This document shows, one piece after another, positions 28,930 to 39,125 of a stretch of 64,000 bases of DNA. Each line of letters starts with the position of its first letter. Within the stretch, counting starts at the first letter, position 1. A program made the translations under genes and the position numbers. Source of the stretch: Albibacillus kandeliae (GTDB taxonomy: Bacteria; Pseudomonadota; Alphaproteobacteria; Rhodobacterales; Rhodobacteraceae); the NCBI RefSeq assembly GCF_003116585.1, contig NZ_QEHM01000003.1, forward strand, positions 48,916 through 112,915. Direction: 5' to 3'. A model generated the notes under the pieces. The model made no database searches. It saw only the letters and a list, made by a program, of their open reading frames with translations, and was not told the DNA's origin.

Positions 28930-28960
28930 TTGAACCTATAGCGACTAGAGAAATTAGCGT
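28930..28960 (+). promoter_or_regulatory. MerR-type metal-responsive promoter/operator
   Basis: TTGAAC (28930-28935) and TAGCGT (28955-28960) are separated by a 19-bp spacer, the over-long spacing of MerR-family promoters. The spacer holds the imperfect dyad CCTATAG-CGA-CTAGAGA, much like ZntR/CadR/CueR sites. It ends 27 bp before the P-type ATPase ATG. No merR-family gene is in the window, so the regulator would act from elsewhere. Confidence 0.75.
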
Positions 28961-28987
28961 GGCCTCGAATCGAACAGGAGAAGACCC

Positions 28988-31393
28988 ATGGCCCGCACTT
29001 CGGACCAGACACTCGAATATCGCATCGGCGGGATGGACTGCGCCAGCTGCGCCGCGACGATCCGCACCGCACTGGAGCGGATGCCCGGCGTCTCGGACCT
29101 GAACATATCGGTCCAGAGCGAGCGGCTGAGCCTTCGGCTCGCCCCGGAGGGGGCTTCGCGCGAACGGGTGGAAGGCGCGATCGCCAGTCTCGGTTATTCG
29201 GCCAGCGCGTTGTCTGAACCCGCCGAGCACGACCACGATCATGACCACGAGGGCCATGATCACGGTACGGAGTCAGAGCTCGACGAGGATGGGCGTACGG
29301 TCATGAGCGTGGGCGGGATGGATTGCGCAAGCTGCGCGGTGTCGATCCGCAGCGCGCTGGAGACCATGCCGGGGGTATCGGACGTGCGCGTCTCGGTCCC
29401 GCGTGAACGGGTCAGCCTTGCGTTGGCCCCCGGAAGCAGCACGACCGAGGAGGAGATCCGCGCGACGATCACCCGGCTGGGCTATACGCCCGGCGCCCCC
29501 GGCGCGGCGAAGGACGACAAGACGGCGGCGGCATGGTGGCAACAGCCCAAGCTGCGGCAATTGCTGGTGTCGGCGCTGATCGTCGCGCTGGCCTACGCGG
29601 TGTCTCTCGCCGTGCCCACGCTGCACCACTGGGCCTTCGGGCTTGCCACGCTGCTGGCGGTCTGGCCGATCGCACGGCGCGCGGTGGCGGCGGCCCGGCT
29701 GGGCGCGCCCTTCACCATCCAGATGCTGATGACGCTGGCCGCCGTGGGCGCTGTGATCATCGGCGAATACGAGGAGGCGGCCGTTGTCGTGCTGCTGTTC
29801 CTGCTGGGCGAAGTGCTGGAGGGCGTCGCCGCCGACCGCGCCCGCTCTGGCATCCGTGCCCTGGGCGAGCTGCTGCCGCGCGAGGCACGGGTCGAGGATG
29901 CCGATGGCACGCTGCACACGGTCGCGGCGGATACGCTGAGGATCGGGCAAATCGTCCTTGCCCGCCCCGGTGACCGCATCGCCGCGGATGGCGAGGTGAT
30001 CTCCGGCACCTCCTCGGTGGACGAATCCGCGGTGACCGGCGAGAGCCTGCCCGTGACCCGCGCCCCGGGCGACGCGGTGCGCGCAGGCACCGTGAACCAC
30101 GAGGCGACCTTGAGGATCCGGGTGGCCCGCTCGCCCGAGGACAACACCATCGCGCGGATCATCGCGCTGGTCGAAGAGGCGCAGGAGTCAAAGGCTCCCA
30201 CCGAGCGTTTCATCGACCGCTTCTCGCGCTACTACATGCCGGCCATCGTGGCGCTGGCGGCGCTGGTGGCCATCCTGCCGCCGCTTGCCGGTTTTGGCCT
30301 GTGGGAGACATGGATCTACCGGGGCCTTGCCCTGCTGCTGATCGGCTGCCCCTGTGCGCTGGTGATCTCGGTGCCGGCCGCCGTGGCCTCCGGGCTCTCG
30401 GCCGGGGCGCGCGCGGGCATCCTGATCAAGGGCGGCGCGGTGCTCGAGTCGCTGGCCGACAGCACGCGCGTGGTGTTCGACAAGACCGGCACGCTGACCC
30501 GTGGCACCCCGGAAGTGACCGACGTCATCGCGCTGGATGGCGACGAGGCGGAGCTGCTGGCCCGGACGGCGGCGGTGGAGGCGCAGAGCTCGCACCCGCT
30601 GGCCGCCGCGATCCTTGCCCATGCCAAGGCGCGTGGCGAGAGCCTGCCTGTCGCCACCGAGGTGCGCGCCATTCCGGGCAAGGGGATGGAGGGTGTAGTC
30701 GACGGCCAGAACCTGTTCGTCGGGGCCCCGCGCCACGCGGACCAGCGCGCGCCGCTGCCCGAGGCGGCCAGACTACGGATCGAGACGCTGGAGCAGGACG
30801 GCAAGACCGTCACCGTCGTGGTCTCGGGAGACCGCACCGTCGGCCTCGTGGCGCTGCGCGACACCCCGAGGGACGATGCCGAAGGGGCGCTGCAGGGCCT
30901 GCGCGAGCGCGGCATCGCTGCCGTCATGATGACGGGCGACAACGCGCGGACGGGTGCCGCCATCGGGCGTCAGCTGGGGATCGAGGTCGAGGCCGAGATG
31001 CTGCCCGAGGACAAGGCCCGGCGGGTCGCGCAGATCGCCGCGAAGGAGACGGTGGTGATGGTCGGCGACGGGGTGAACGACGCCCCTGCCCTTGCCGCGG
31101 CGCATGTCGGCGTGGCGGTCGGCTCTGGCACCGATGTGGCGATGGAGGCCGCCGACGCCGCGCTGATGCGCAACCGGGTGGACGATGTGCCGAGGATGAT
31201 CGACCTGTCGCGGGCGACCATGCGCAACATCCGCCAGAACGTGACGATCGCGCTGGGGCTGAAGGCGGTGTTTCTGGTCACCACACTGACGGGGCTCTCG
31301 GGCCTGTGGCTTGCCATCATGGCCGATACCGGCGCGACGGTGCTGGTCACGGCGAATGCAATGCGTCTGCTGGGGTTCTTCCGGGGCCGCTAA
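28988..31393 (+). CDS. zntA: heavy-metal-exporting P1B-type ATPase (ZntA/CadA-like)
   Basis: 801-residue inner-membrane pump. Two N-terminal heavy-metal-associated domains carry GMDCASC (residues 15-21 and 110-116), joined by a His/Asp-rich linker (HDHDHDHEGHDH, 81-92). The membrane CPC motif is at 454-456, the phosphorylation site DKTGT at 498-502, followed by SSHPLA, MMTGDN and GDGVNDAPAL. CPC with a DKTGT domain plus His-rich linker suggests Zn(II)/Cd(II)/Pb(II) export, though Cu(I) cannot be excluded; the exact P1B class depends on helix 7/8 residues. AGGAG precedes the ATG. Driven by the MerR-type promoter just upstream. Confidence 0.93.
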   Translation: MARTSDQTLEYRIGGMDCASCAATIRTALERMPGVSDLNISVQSERLSLRLAPEGASRERVEGAIASLGYSASALSEPAEHDHDHDHEGHDHGTESELDEDGRTVMSVGGMDCASCAVSIRSALETMPGVSDVRVSVPRERVSLALAPGSSTTEEEIRATITRLGYTPGAPGAAKDDKTAAAWWQQPKLRQLLVSALIVALAYAVSLAVPTLHHWAFGLATLLAVWPIARRAVAAARLGAPFTIQMLMTLAAVGAVIIGEYEEAAVVVLLFLLGEVLEGVAADRARSGIRALGELLPREARVEDADGTLHTVAADTLRIGQIVLARPGDRIAADGEVISGTSSVDESAVTGESLPVTRAPGDAVRAGTVNHEATLRIRVARSPEDNTIARIIALVEEAQESKAPTERFIDRFSRYYMPAIVALAALVAILPPLAGFGLWETWIYRGLALLLIGCPCALVISVPAAVASGLSAGARAGILIKGGAVLESLADSTRVVFDKTGTLTRGTPEVTDVIALDGDEAELLARTAAVEAQSSHPLAAAILAHAKARGESLPVATEVRAIPGKGMEGVVDGQNLFVGAPRHADQRAPLPEAARLRIETLEQDGKTVTVVVSGDRTVGLVALRDTPRDDAEGALQGLRERGIAAVMMTGDNARTGAAIGRQLGIEVEAEMLPEDKARRVAQIAAKETVVMVGDGVNDAPALAAAHVGVAVGSGTDVAMEAADAALMRNRVDDVPRMIDLSRATMRNIRQNVTIALGLKAVFLVTTLTGLSGLWLAIMADTGATVLVTANAMRLLGFFRGR

Positions 31394-31420
31394 CTGCGGG
31401 TCCGGAAGGGGAAACTGAAT

Positions 31421-31438
31421 CGGCGCTGCACAGCGCCG
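31421..31438. terminator. stem-loop between convergent genes
   Basis: CGGCGCTG (31421-31428) and CAGCGCCG (31431-31438) form a tight hairpin between the P-type ATPase and the converging 50-residue gene. The U-tract is poor (GGTT), so termination strength is uncertain. Confidence 0.4.
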
Positions 31439-31461
31439 GTTCAGAAAGCTCAGGCTGTGGA

Positions 31462-31614
31462 TCAGCCGCCCTTGGCGACTGAGCCGTTGGTAATCATGGC
31501 GAAGATCATCAGACCCACGCCCAGAACGAAAATCGTTCTGATGCCCCAGCGAATACGGGCGCGGCGCCGAATTTGCCGGGTGCTTTCCTTGGTATTTACG
31601 TCAAAATCTATCAT
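31462..31614 (-). CDS. small single-pass membrane protein (50 residues)
   Basis: Short open frame of 50 residues, MIDFDVNTKESTRQIRRRAR at the N-terminus. It has an acidic then strongly basic N-terminal third, followed by a hydrophobic segment of about 18 residues (TIFVLGVGLMIFAMIT) and a short polar tail ending VAKGG. The positive-inside pattern predicts a cytoplasmic N-terminus and one membrane helix. A GGCGGG sequence lies just upstream of the ATG. No family is recognised. It lies between the metal ATPase and fabI (102 bp downstream of the fabI stop), on the fabI strand, so it could be the last gene of the fab unit or stand alone. Confidence 0.6.
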   Translation of the reverse strand: MIDFDVNTKESTRQIRRRARIRWGIRTIFVLGVGLMIFAMITNGSVAKGG

Positions 31615-31716
31615 GCCCGCCGTATTCCATCACACTATGGCAGCGCAAAGGCACGGGCGAGGAAAGATTGGCTCAACTGTTAACGATGCCGGCGTTCTGT
31701 GTTGCCGTATCGAGGA

Positions 31717-32508
31717 TCAGATGAAGTCCGGCTGAGGCATTCCCAGAACGTGATAGCCACCGTCCACGCGGATGATCTCGCCGGTGGTGTACTTGCCCGC
31801 TTCGGAGGCCAGGTAGACGGCCGTTCCGCCGACCGCTTCCAGCGTCGCATTGCTGCGCAGGGGCGCGTTCTGATCGGTGAACTTGTAGGTCTTGCGCGCC
31901 CCGCCGATGGCAGCCCCCGCCAGCGTCTTCATCGGGCCGGGGCTGATCGCGTTCACGCGGATGCCGTCGGGGCCGAGATCGTTGGCGAGGTAGCGCGTGG
32001 CCGCCTCGAGCGCCGCCTTGGCGACACCCATCACGTTGTAGTTCGGAACCACCCGCTGCGAGCCCTGATAGGTCAGGGTCAGCAGGGTGCCGCCGTTCTC
32101 CTTCATCATCGGGTAGGCCCGGCGGGCCACGTCGATGAAGGAGTAGGCGCTGATGTCCATCGAGTGCTTGAAGTTGGCGCGGCTGGTGTTGAGGAACCGG
32201 CCGGTCAGTTCGGACTTGTCGGAGAAGGCGATGGCGTGGACGACGAAGTCGATGGTCGGCCATTTCTGCGCGAGCTGTTCGAACCCGGCTTCGAGCGAGG
32301 CGTCGTCGGTCACGTCCATGTCGACCATGAAGTCCGAGCCGATGCTCTGCGCCAGCGGCTCAAGCCGCTTTCCGAAGGCTTCGCCCTGGTAGGAGAACGC
32401 GAGTTCTGCACCCGCTTCGTGCATGGCCTTGGCGATTCCCCAAGCGATCGAACGATCGTTGGCGACCCCCATGATCAGGCCCCGCATTCCCTTCATTTGA
32501 TCCGACAT
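31717..32508 (-). CDS. fabI: enoyl-[acyl-carrier-protein] reductase (NADH)
   Basis: 263-residue short-chain dehydrogenase-like reductase completing each fatty-acid elongation cycle. GLIMGVANDRSIAWGIAKA is the FabI nucleotide motif, and SQRVVPNYNVMGVAKAALE contains the Tyr-x6-Lys catalytic pair typical of FabI; RVNAISPGPMKTLA closes the site. It is nine bases after fabB and third in fabA-fabB-fabI. Confidence 0.95.
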   Translation of the reverse strand: MSDQMKGMRGLIMGVANDRSIAWGIAKAMHEAGAELAFSYQGEAFGKRLEPLAQSIGSDFMVDMDVTDDASLEAGFEQLAQKWPTIDFVVHAIAFSDKSELTGRFLNTSRANFKHSMDISAYSFIDVARRAYPMMKENGGTLLTLTYQGSQRVVPNYNVMGVAKAALEAATRYLANDLGPDGIRVNAISPGPMKTLAGAAIGGARKTYKFTDQNAPLRSNATLEAVGGTAVYLASEAGKYTTGEIIRVDGGYHVLGMPQPDFI

Positions 32509-32517
32509 GACTAAGAC

Positions 32518-33747
<1,230 letters not shown>

Positions 33748-33785
33748 CCGTCTTCTCCTAGTTTGCCGGCGCCCGCGCGGGGCAA

Positions 33786-34298
33786 TCAGGTCGTGGCCGC
33801 AGCCAGACCCACCTTCATGTCTTTCACCGAATAAATCTCTTCGCCATCGGCGACAACCCGTCCGTCGGCCACGCCGATCTTGAGCTTGCGGTCGATGACG
33901 CGGGTCAGGTCGACGTAGTAGGTCAGCATCTTGCGGTCAGGCTTGACCATGCCCGTGAGCTTGACCTCGCCGACGCCCAGCGCCATGCCCTGGCCCAGCA
34001 TGCCGCGCCAGCCGAGGTTGAAGCCGGTCAGCTGCCAGAGCCCGTCCAGCCCGAGGCAACCCGGCATGATCGGGTTCCCGGGGAAGTGGCAGTCGAAGAA
34101 CCACAGGTCGGGGGTGATGTCGAATTCGGCAATCACGTGACCCTTGCCGTGGCTGCCGCCATCCGCGCTGATCTCGGTGATGCGATCCATCATCAGCATC
34201 GGCGGCAAGGGCAACTGCGCATTGCCGGGTCCGAACAACTCGCCCCGGGCACATTTCAGCAAGCCCTCTTTGTCAAAGCTGGTGGGATAATTCGCCAT
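33786..34298 (-). CDS. fabA: 3-hydroxydecanoyl-ACP dehydratase/isomerase
   Basis: 170-residue hot-dog-fold enzyme that dehydrates 3-hydroxydecanoyl-ACP and isomerises it to the cis-3 product, founding unsaturated fatty acid synthesis. The active-site helix is [22 protein letters not shown], with catalytic His and later Asp. ATG at 34298 ([14 protein letters not shown]) matches the family start. First gene of the leftward fab unit, divergent from irr. Confidence 0.96.
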   Translation of the reverse strand: MANYPTSFDKEGLLKCARGELFGPGNAQLPLPPMLMMDRITEISADGGSHGKGHVIAEFDITPDLWFFDCHFPGNPIMPGCLGLDGLWQLTGFNLGWRGMLGQGMALGVGEVKLTGMVKPDRKMLTYYVDLTRVIDRKLKIGVADGRVVADGEEIYSVKDMKVGLAAATT

Positions 34299-34401
34299 AC
34301 GCCGGCCTCTCCTGCTCCTTGATCCTGCCCCCTCTAGCACCCGGCCGCCGGGTCCCGCAAGGCGGGCCGTGGCGTCCCGATGCCCGTTACAGAGCCCGGT
34401 T

Positions 34402-34446
34402 GAGAATGATTTTCATTTGAAATTCCTTCCCTGTACACCTTATATT
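34402..34446 (+). promoter_or_regulatory. irr promoter with Fur-box-like and iron-rhodo-box-like site
   Basis: TTGAAA (34417-34422) and TATATT (34441-34446) with an 18-bp spacer form a near-consensus sigma70 promoter ending 17 bp before the irr ATG. Its upstream edge overlaps GAGAATGATTTTCATTTGA (34402-34420), which matches 13 of 19 positions of the classical Fur box; the same bases contain TGA-N9-TCA (34401-34415), the iron-rhodo-box pattern described for Rhodobacterales. A repressor bound here would cover the -35 element. Confidence 0.7.
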
Positions 34447-34463
34447 GCCTGATATCCGGAGAA

Positions 34464-34895
34464 ATGAGAGCGGAAATGACGCTGAAGCCGACAGAAATCG
34501 CGACCAATTGGCTCGACAAGGCGGGCCTGCGCCCGACGCGGCAGCGTGTCGCGCTGGCCGAGCTTCTGGTGGGCGATGGTCAGCACCGGCACGTCACGGC
34601 GGAAAGCCTGTTCGACGCGGCCAAATCCAACGGCGACTCCGTTTCGCTCGCGACGGTCTACAACACGCTGCGTGCGTTCTGCGATGCCGGCCTGTTGCAG
34701 GAAGTCACGGTGGATGGCTCGAAGAGCTACTTCGACACCAACACCCACGATCACCCGCATTTCTACTGGGAAGACGATTCCCGGCTGAGCGACGCACCCT
34801 CGGAGCAGCTTGTCATCACGCGCCTGCCTGAAGCCCCGGAAGGGGCCGAGATCGCCTCGGTCGAAGTTGTCATCCGCCTGCGCCGCAAGTCCTGA
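34464..34895 (+). CDS. irr: Fur-family iron response regulator Irr
   Basis: 143-residue Fur superfamily regulator. The winged helix (GLRPTRQRVALAELL, HVTAESLFDAA, SLATVYNTLRAFCDAGLLQEV) is followed by a dimer domain with the His-rich HDHPHFYWED motif seen in Irr, the haem-responsive regulator of alphaproteobacteria, and no Fur-type C-terminal cysteines. Two ATGs (34464, 34476) are possible; the first lies close behind GGAG. Autoregulation or regulation by an iron-sulfur regulator is suggested by the site in its promoter. Confidence 0.9.
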   Translation: MRAEMTLKPTEIATNWLDKAGLRPTRQRVALAELLVGDGQHRHVTAESLFDAAKSNGDSVSLATVYNTLRAFCDAGLLQEVTVDGSKSYFDTNTHDHPHFYWEDDSRLSDAPSEQLVITRLPEAPEGAEIASVEVVIRLRRKS

Positions 34896-34956
34896 GGCGC
34901 GCCCGCGCGCCTGTTAAAGCCCTGCTGTCAAAGCCCTACGATTCCAAGAGAACGAC

Positions 34957-35754
34957 ATGGTTCACCCGCTGATTTCCGAGCAGGATGTCGAAACCTACCA
35001 GCGGGACGGCGTCGTCATCGTGCGCGGTCTTTTCGCCGATCAGGTGGACGTGCTGCGCGAGGGCATTGCCCGCAACATGGACGCCCCCGGCCCCTATGCC
35101 TCCGAGAACAAGCGCGACGGCGAGAGCGGGCGGTTCTTCGACGACTACTGCAACTGGACCCGGATTCGCGAGTTCGAGACCGCCATCGGCGAGGCCCCCG
35201 TGGCTGCGGTGGCCGCGGACCTGATGCAGTCGGACACGGTGCAGATGTTCCACGATCACGTGCTGGTCAAGGAACCCGGTACCTCGATGGCGACGCCGTG
35301 GCATCAGGACAGCCCCTATTACTTCGTCGCAGGCCGCCAGACCGTCAGCTTCTGGGTGCCGCTGGACCCGGTGCGCGAGGCCGCGCTGCGCTGTGTCGCG
35401 GGATCGCACCGCTGGGAGAAGGAAGTGCTGCCGACCCGCTGGGCGGCGCAGCAGCCGTTCTTTCCGGGCATCGAGGATTACATGCCGGTGCCGGACCCCG
35501 AGGCGGAAGGCATGCGCATCGTCGAGTTCGAGATGGAGCCGGGCGATGCCGTCGCCTTTGATTTCCGCACCCTGCACGGCGCGCGCGGCAACAGCTCGGG
35601 GCAGCGCCGGCGCGCTTTCTCCCTGCGGCTGGTCGGGGATGACGCCTATTACGTCGACAGGCCGGGCCCCTGCTCTCCCCCGTTCCCGGGGCATGACATG
35701 ATCCAGGGACAGCGCCTGCGCGAGGATTGGTTCCCGGTCATCTGGCGCCGCTGA
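34957..35754 (+). CDS. phytanoyl-CoA dioxygenase (PhyH) family protein
   Basis: 265-residue Fe(II)/2-oxoglutarate-dependent dioxygenase. The metal triad is visible as WHQDSPYYF (His-x-Asp) and the distal His in DFRTLHGARGN, with a following Arg for 2-oxoglutarate. It contains a conserved SFWVPLDPVREAALRCVAGSH core strand. Substrate unknown; PhyH proteins hydroxylate acyl-CoAs, amino acids or secondary metabolites. It sits 61 bp after irr, so an iron-linked supply is conceivable but unproven. Confidence 0.87.
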   Translation: MVHPLISEQDVETYQRDGVVIVRGLFADQVDVLREGIARNMDAPGPYASENKRDGESGRFFDDYCNWTRIREFETAIGEAPVAAVAADLMQSDTVQMFHDHVLVKEPGTSMATPWHQDSPYYFVAGRQTVSFWVPLDPVREAALRCVAGSHRWEKEVLPTRWAAQQPFFPGIEDYMPVPDPEAEGMRIVEFEMEPGDAVAFDFRTLHGARGNSSGQRRRAFSLRLVGDDAYYVDRPGPCSPPFPGHDMIQGQRLREDWFPVIWRR

Positions 35755-35823
35755 TCCGGCGGCGGGAACCCCCGCGCCCCCGGCTTCGTTTTCTCCGTCA
35801 AGACAGGAGAAACGGAGGCTCTC

Positions 35824-36498
35824 ATGACCACCAAGCTCACTCTGCAGGACATTCGTCCCGTCACCCATGACGTGAATCACCTGATCTTTGACCGGCCGGA
35901 GGGGATCGACTTCATGCCCGGTCAGGCGGTCGATCTCGCGCTGGATCGTGACGGATGGCGCGACGAGAAGCGCCCCTTTACCTTCACCTCCCTGCCGGAC
36001 GAGGCGGCGATTGAGTTCGTCATCAAGTCCTACCCGGACCATGACGGCGTCACCAAGCGCATCGCGCGGATGAAGCCGGGCGACACCGTCCTGATCGAAG
36101 AGCCCTGGGGCGCCATCAAGGACGAGGGCGACGGCACCTTCATCGCGGGCGGGGCCGGGGTTACCCCCTTCATCGCCATCCTGCGGGCCAAGCTGCAGGC
36201 GTCCGGCACCCTCGACGGCAACACGCTGGTCTTCTCGAACAAGACCGAGGACGACATCATCCTGCGGACATGGTTCGACAAGATGCCGGGCCTCAAGACG
36301 CGCTATGTCGTGACCGATCAGCCTGAGAGCCCGTTCTCCGGCGACAAGATCGGCGCCGGGCTGCTGAAGCAGGTCGTTAGCGTGGGGTCGGATACCTGCT
36401 ATGTCTGCGGGCCCGACGCGATGCTGGACGACATCGCCGAGGCGCTGAAGGAGATCGGCGTTGCCGAGAACCGGATCGTCACCGAGGATTTCGACTGA
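35824..36498 (+). CDS. FAD-binding ferredoxin/flavodoxin reductase-like oxidoreductase
   Basis: 224-residue FNR-superfamily reductase without an iron-sulfur domain: FAD-binding RPFTFTSLPDE, pyrophosphate loop GDTVLIEEPWGAI, the NAD(P)H segment FIAGGAGVTPFIAILRA, and near the end CYVCGPDAMLDDIAEAL. It would move electrons from NAD(P)H to a partner protein or quinone not identified here. Rightward, 69 bp behind the PhyH gene. Confidence 0.85.
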   Translation: MTTKLTLQDIRPVTHDVNHLIFDRPEGIDFMPGQAVDLALDRDGWRDEKRPFTFTSLPDEAAIEFVIKSYPDHDGVTKRIARMKPGDTVLIEEPWGAIKDEGDGTFIAGGAGVTPFIAILRAKLQASGTLDGNTLVFSNKTEDDIILRTWFDKMPGLKTRYVVTDQPESPFSGDKIGAGLLKQVVSVGSDTCYVCGPDAMLDDIAEALKEIGVAENRIVTEDFD

Positions 36499-36516
36499 GG
36501 CCGGTCGGACCCCCGG

Positions 36517-37392
36517 TCAGAACCACTGGCCGGGTTCCATCAACCCCAGATCCATGAGCTGTCGCGACGTCCAGTCGAAGGGCGTGGAATTGTGCCAGCG
36601 GAAGGTGTCGATGTCGAAGGTCGAGCCGGGGTTGCGTTTCAGCGCCTTGGCCGTGCGAAAGGAACAGACCGCCGCCGTCAGGTTGTGATGCCACGGGCAG
36701 GCGTAGGTGTTGTATTCCTGATCGCTGAAGGTGTGATCGGGCAACAGGCGCAGGCCGGGGGCCGCGCGGAACAGCGAGATCCGGTCGATCCTGCGGCTGG
36801 CCTTGGGAATGTGTTCCTCGTACCGCCAACGGAGCCCCCCGAAGAAATCGAGCTGACGGTCGCGCGGCTGCCCGGTCGCCGGGTCGGTGCGCGAGAGGGC
36901 GTAGTATCCCGACTTGTCGAGGCAGGCGTGATCCAGCGAGACCGCGCCGGGAAACGCCTCGAGATCGCCGGCGTAGAGATCGACGACGTAGGTCAGCATC
37001 GCGTCGCGGCGCTCTTCGCCGTGAAAGGCCAGCATCTCGCCGATCGTCCGGCTCTCGCAGAAGGGATAGAACAGGTATTCGGCATTGTAGCAGTAGTAGA
37101 ACCACGTGCCGGGGGCGGCGGCGATAAGCCGGTTCATCGCCCCCACGCAGGCGCCCGATGCCGTCGGGTCGAAATCGACCCGCACCACCCGCCGCTCCAG
37201 TTCGGCTGGCAGCGCGAAACCGGCAGGCATGAGGGCAAGGACGGTGGCGAAGCCGCGGGCGAGATTGTGTTCAAGTGTAGAGGCGACCTCGACCTCGTCT
37301 TCCACGAAGACGACGGCGACGGGCCCGCGCGAGAGCAGAGCGGTGTGCTGGCGCAGGACATCGTCCAGCGAGGCATGGGATGGGCCTGCCAT
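36517..37392 (-). CDS. uncharacterised protein, possibly glycosyltransferase-like
   Basis: 291 residues (ATG at 37392). A TTG at 37437 would add 15 residues with poorer RBS spacing. The beginning (VAVVFVEDEVEVASTLEHNLARGFATVLAL) resembles the nucleotide-fold start of GT-A glycosyltransferase-like proteins, and Trp/Tyr/Asp-rich stretches (WFYYCYNAEYLFYPF, DFFGGLRWRYEEHIP) follow. I do not recognise a named family with certainty. No signal peptide or membrane helix. It converges on the reductase gene (18 bp) and diverges from miaB. Confidence 0.7.
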   Translation of the reverse strand: MAGPSHASLDDVLRQHTALLSRGPVAVVFVEDEVEVASTLEHNLARGFATVLALMPAGFALPAELERRVVRVDFDPTASGACVGAMNRLIAAAPGTWFYYCYNAEYLFYPFCESRTIGEMLAFHGEERRDAMLTYVVDLYAGDLEAFPGAVSLDHACLDKSGYYALSRTDPATGQPRDRQLDFFGGLRWRYEEHIPKASRRIDRISLFRAAPGLRLLPDHTFSDQEYNTYACPWHHNLTAAVCSFRTAKALKRNPGSTFDIDTFRWHNSTPFDWTSRQLMDLGLMEPGQWF

Positions 37393-37532
37393 CGGGGTCA
37401 CGTCGGGTCTGGTCCTGCTGCTGGCATTTTTGCCCAAACTCCGTTAAGTCCGCCTGCATTGCAAGACTTCGCCTAAGCCGCTAAGGCAGGCGGCTGATCG
37501 AATTTCCCGCCCGAGACCCGAAGGTTGACCCG

Positions 37533-38855
37533 ATGACCGCGCCGAAAAAGCTCTACGTCAAAACCTATGGCTGTCAGATGAACGTCTACGACAGCGAACG
37601 CATGGCCGAGGCGCTGGGTGGTCAGGGATATGTCGAGACGGACCGCCCCGATGACGCGGACATGATCCTGCTGAACACCTGCCACATCCGCGAGAAGGCG
37701 GCGGAAAAGGTCTATTCCGAACTGGGCCGTTTTCGCGAATTCAAGGAGGCCAAGCCCGACCTGAAGATCGGCGTGGCGGGCTGTGTCGCGCAGGCGGAGG
37801 GCGAGGAGATCATGCGCCGCCAGCCGCTGGTCGACCTCGTGGTCGGCCCGCAGAGCTATCACCGCCTGCCCGAGATGGAGGCGAAGACCCGGCTTGGGGA
37901 AAAGGCGCTCGACACCGATTTTCCCGAGGAAGACAAGTTCGAGAAGCTGAAGAGCCGCCCCAAGGCGCAGCGCGGGCCGACGGCCTTTCTGACCGTGCAG
38001 GAAGGCTGCGACAAGTTCTGCGCCTTTTGCGTGGTGCCCTATACCCGTGGGGCCGAGGTGAGCCGGCCGGCCGACCGCATCCTGACCGAGGCGCGCGATC
38101 TGGTCGAGCGCGGGGTGCGCGAGATCACCCTGCTGGGCCAGAACGTCAACGCCTACCACGGCGCGGGCGAGGGCGGCGACTGGTCGCTGGCGCGGCTGAT
38201 CTGGGCGCTGAACGACATCGACGGGCTGGAGCGCATCCGCTTTACCACCTCGCACCCGAACGACATGAGCGACGACCTGATCGAGGCGCATGGCGAGTGC
38301 AGGAAACTGATGCCCTACCTGCACCTGCCGGTGCAGTCGGGGTCCGACAAGATCCTCAAGCGGATGAACCGCAGCCATACGGTCGAGAGCTATCTCAAGC
38401 TGATCGAGCGTATCCGCGCGGCGCGGCCCGACATCCTGATGTCGAGCGACTTCATCGTCGGTTTCCCGGAAGAGACCGAGGAGGATTTCCAGGCGACGCT
38501 CGACCTCGTGGAGGAAGTGAACTTCGGCTATTCCTTCACCTTCAAGTACTCGACCCGCCCAGGCACCCCGGCAGCGGAACGGGCGCAGGTGGAAGAGGCG
38601 GTGAAGGATGATCGCCTGCATCGCCTGCAGGCCCTGATCACCCGACAGCAGCGCGCGGCGCAGGACGGGATGGTTGGCCGGACGGTCGGCGTTCTGTTCG
38701 AAAAGCCGGGTCGGTTCGAGGGGCAGATGGTCGGCAAGTCCGACTACCTCCACGCGGTTCACGTTCAGGACCCGAGCCTGCAGGTCGGCCAGTTGGCACA
38801 GGTGAAGATCGTCGACAGCGGACCCAATTCGCTGCGTGGCGAGCGCGTGGCCTGA
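37533..38855 (+). CDS. miaB: tRNA-2-methylthio-N6-dimethylallyladenosine synthase
   Basis: 440-residue radical-SAM methylthiotransferase modifying A37 of tRNAs reading UNN codons. The N-terminal UPF0004 domain has three cluster cysteines ([24 protein letters not shown]); the radical-SAM core has CDKFCAFC; the C-terminal TRAM domain spans about residues 370-440. Normal length. In many alphaproteobacteria miaB is followed directly by phoH; here two envelope genes intervene. Confidence 0.97.
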   Translation: MTAPKKLYVKTYGCQMNVYDSERMAEALGGQGYVETDRPDDADMILLNTCHIREKAAEKVYSELGRFREFKEAKPDLKIGVAGCVAQAEGEEIMRRQPLVDLVVGPQSYHRLPEMEAKTRLGEKALDTDFPEEDKFEKLKSRPKAQRGPTAFLTVQEGCDKFCAFCVVPYTRGAEVSRPADRILTEARDLVERGVREITLLGQNVNAYHGAGEGGDWSLARLIWALNDIDGLERIRFTTSHPNDMSDDLIEAHGECRKLMPYLHLPVQSGSDKILKRMNRSHTVESYLKLIERIRAARPDILMSSDFIVGFPEETEEDFQATLDLVEEVNFGYSFTFKYSTRPGTPAAERAQVEEAVKDDRLHRLQALITRQQRAAQDGMVGRTVGVLFEKPGRFEGQMVGKSDYLHAVHVQDPSLQVGQLAQVKIVDSGPNSLRGERVA

Positions 38856-39125
38856 TCACCGGGATCGGCGCGCCCCGGACGCTGCCCCGCGAAAAACCGA
38901 TTCGCATCAATGACATGGCCGAAGGCGCCGGATCGCCGCCCGAATGGGCAACAATACGCCAGGATTCACCTTTAATGTTGCCTTAACCGGCCTGAATCTG
39001 GCCGTGCCGTCACAATTTCGCCCAGATTTCGCCACGAGTTGGTATAGATCCCTCGAAGAGCGCAGCCCCTGCCACTGGGGAGTCCGGGGATGGACCTGCG
39101 CGAACATGGCGAGGAATGTGCCAGG

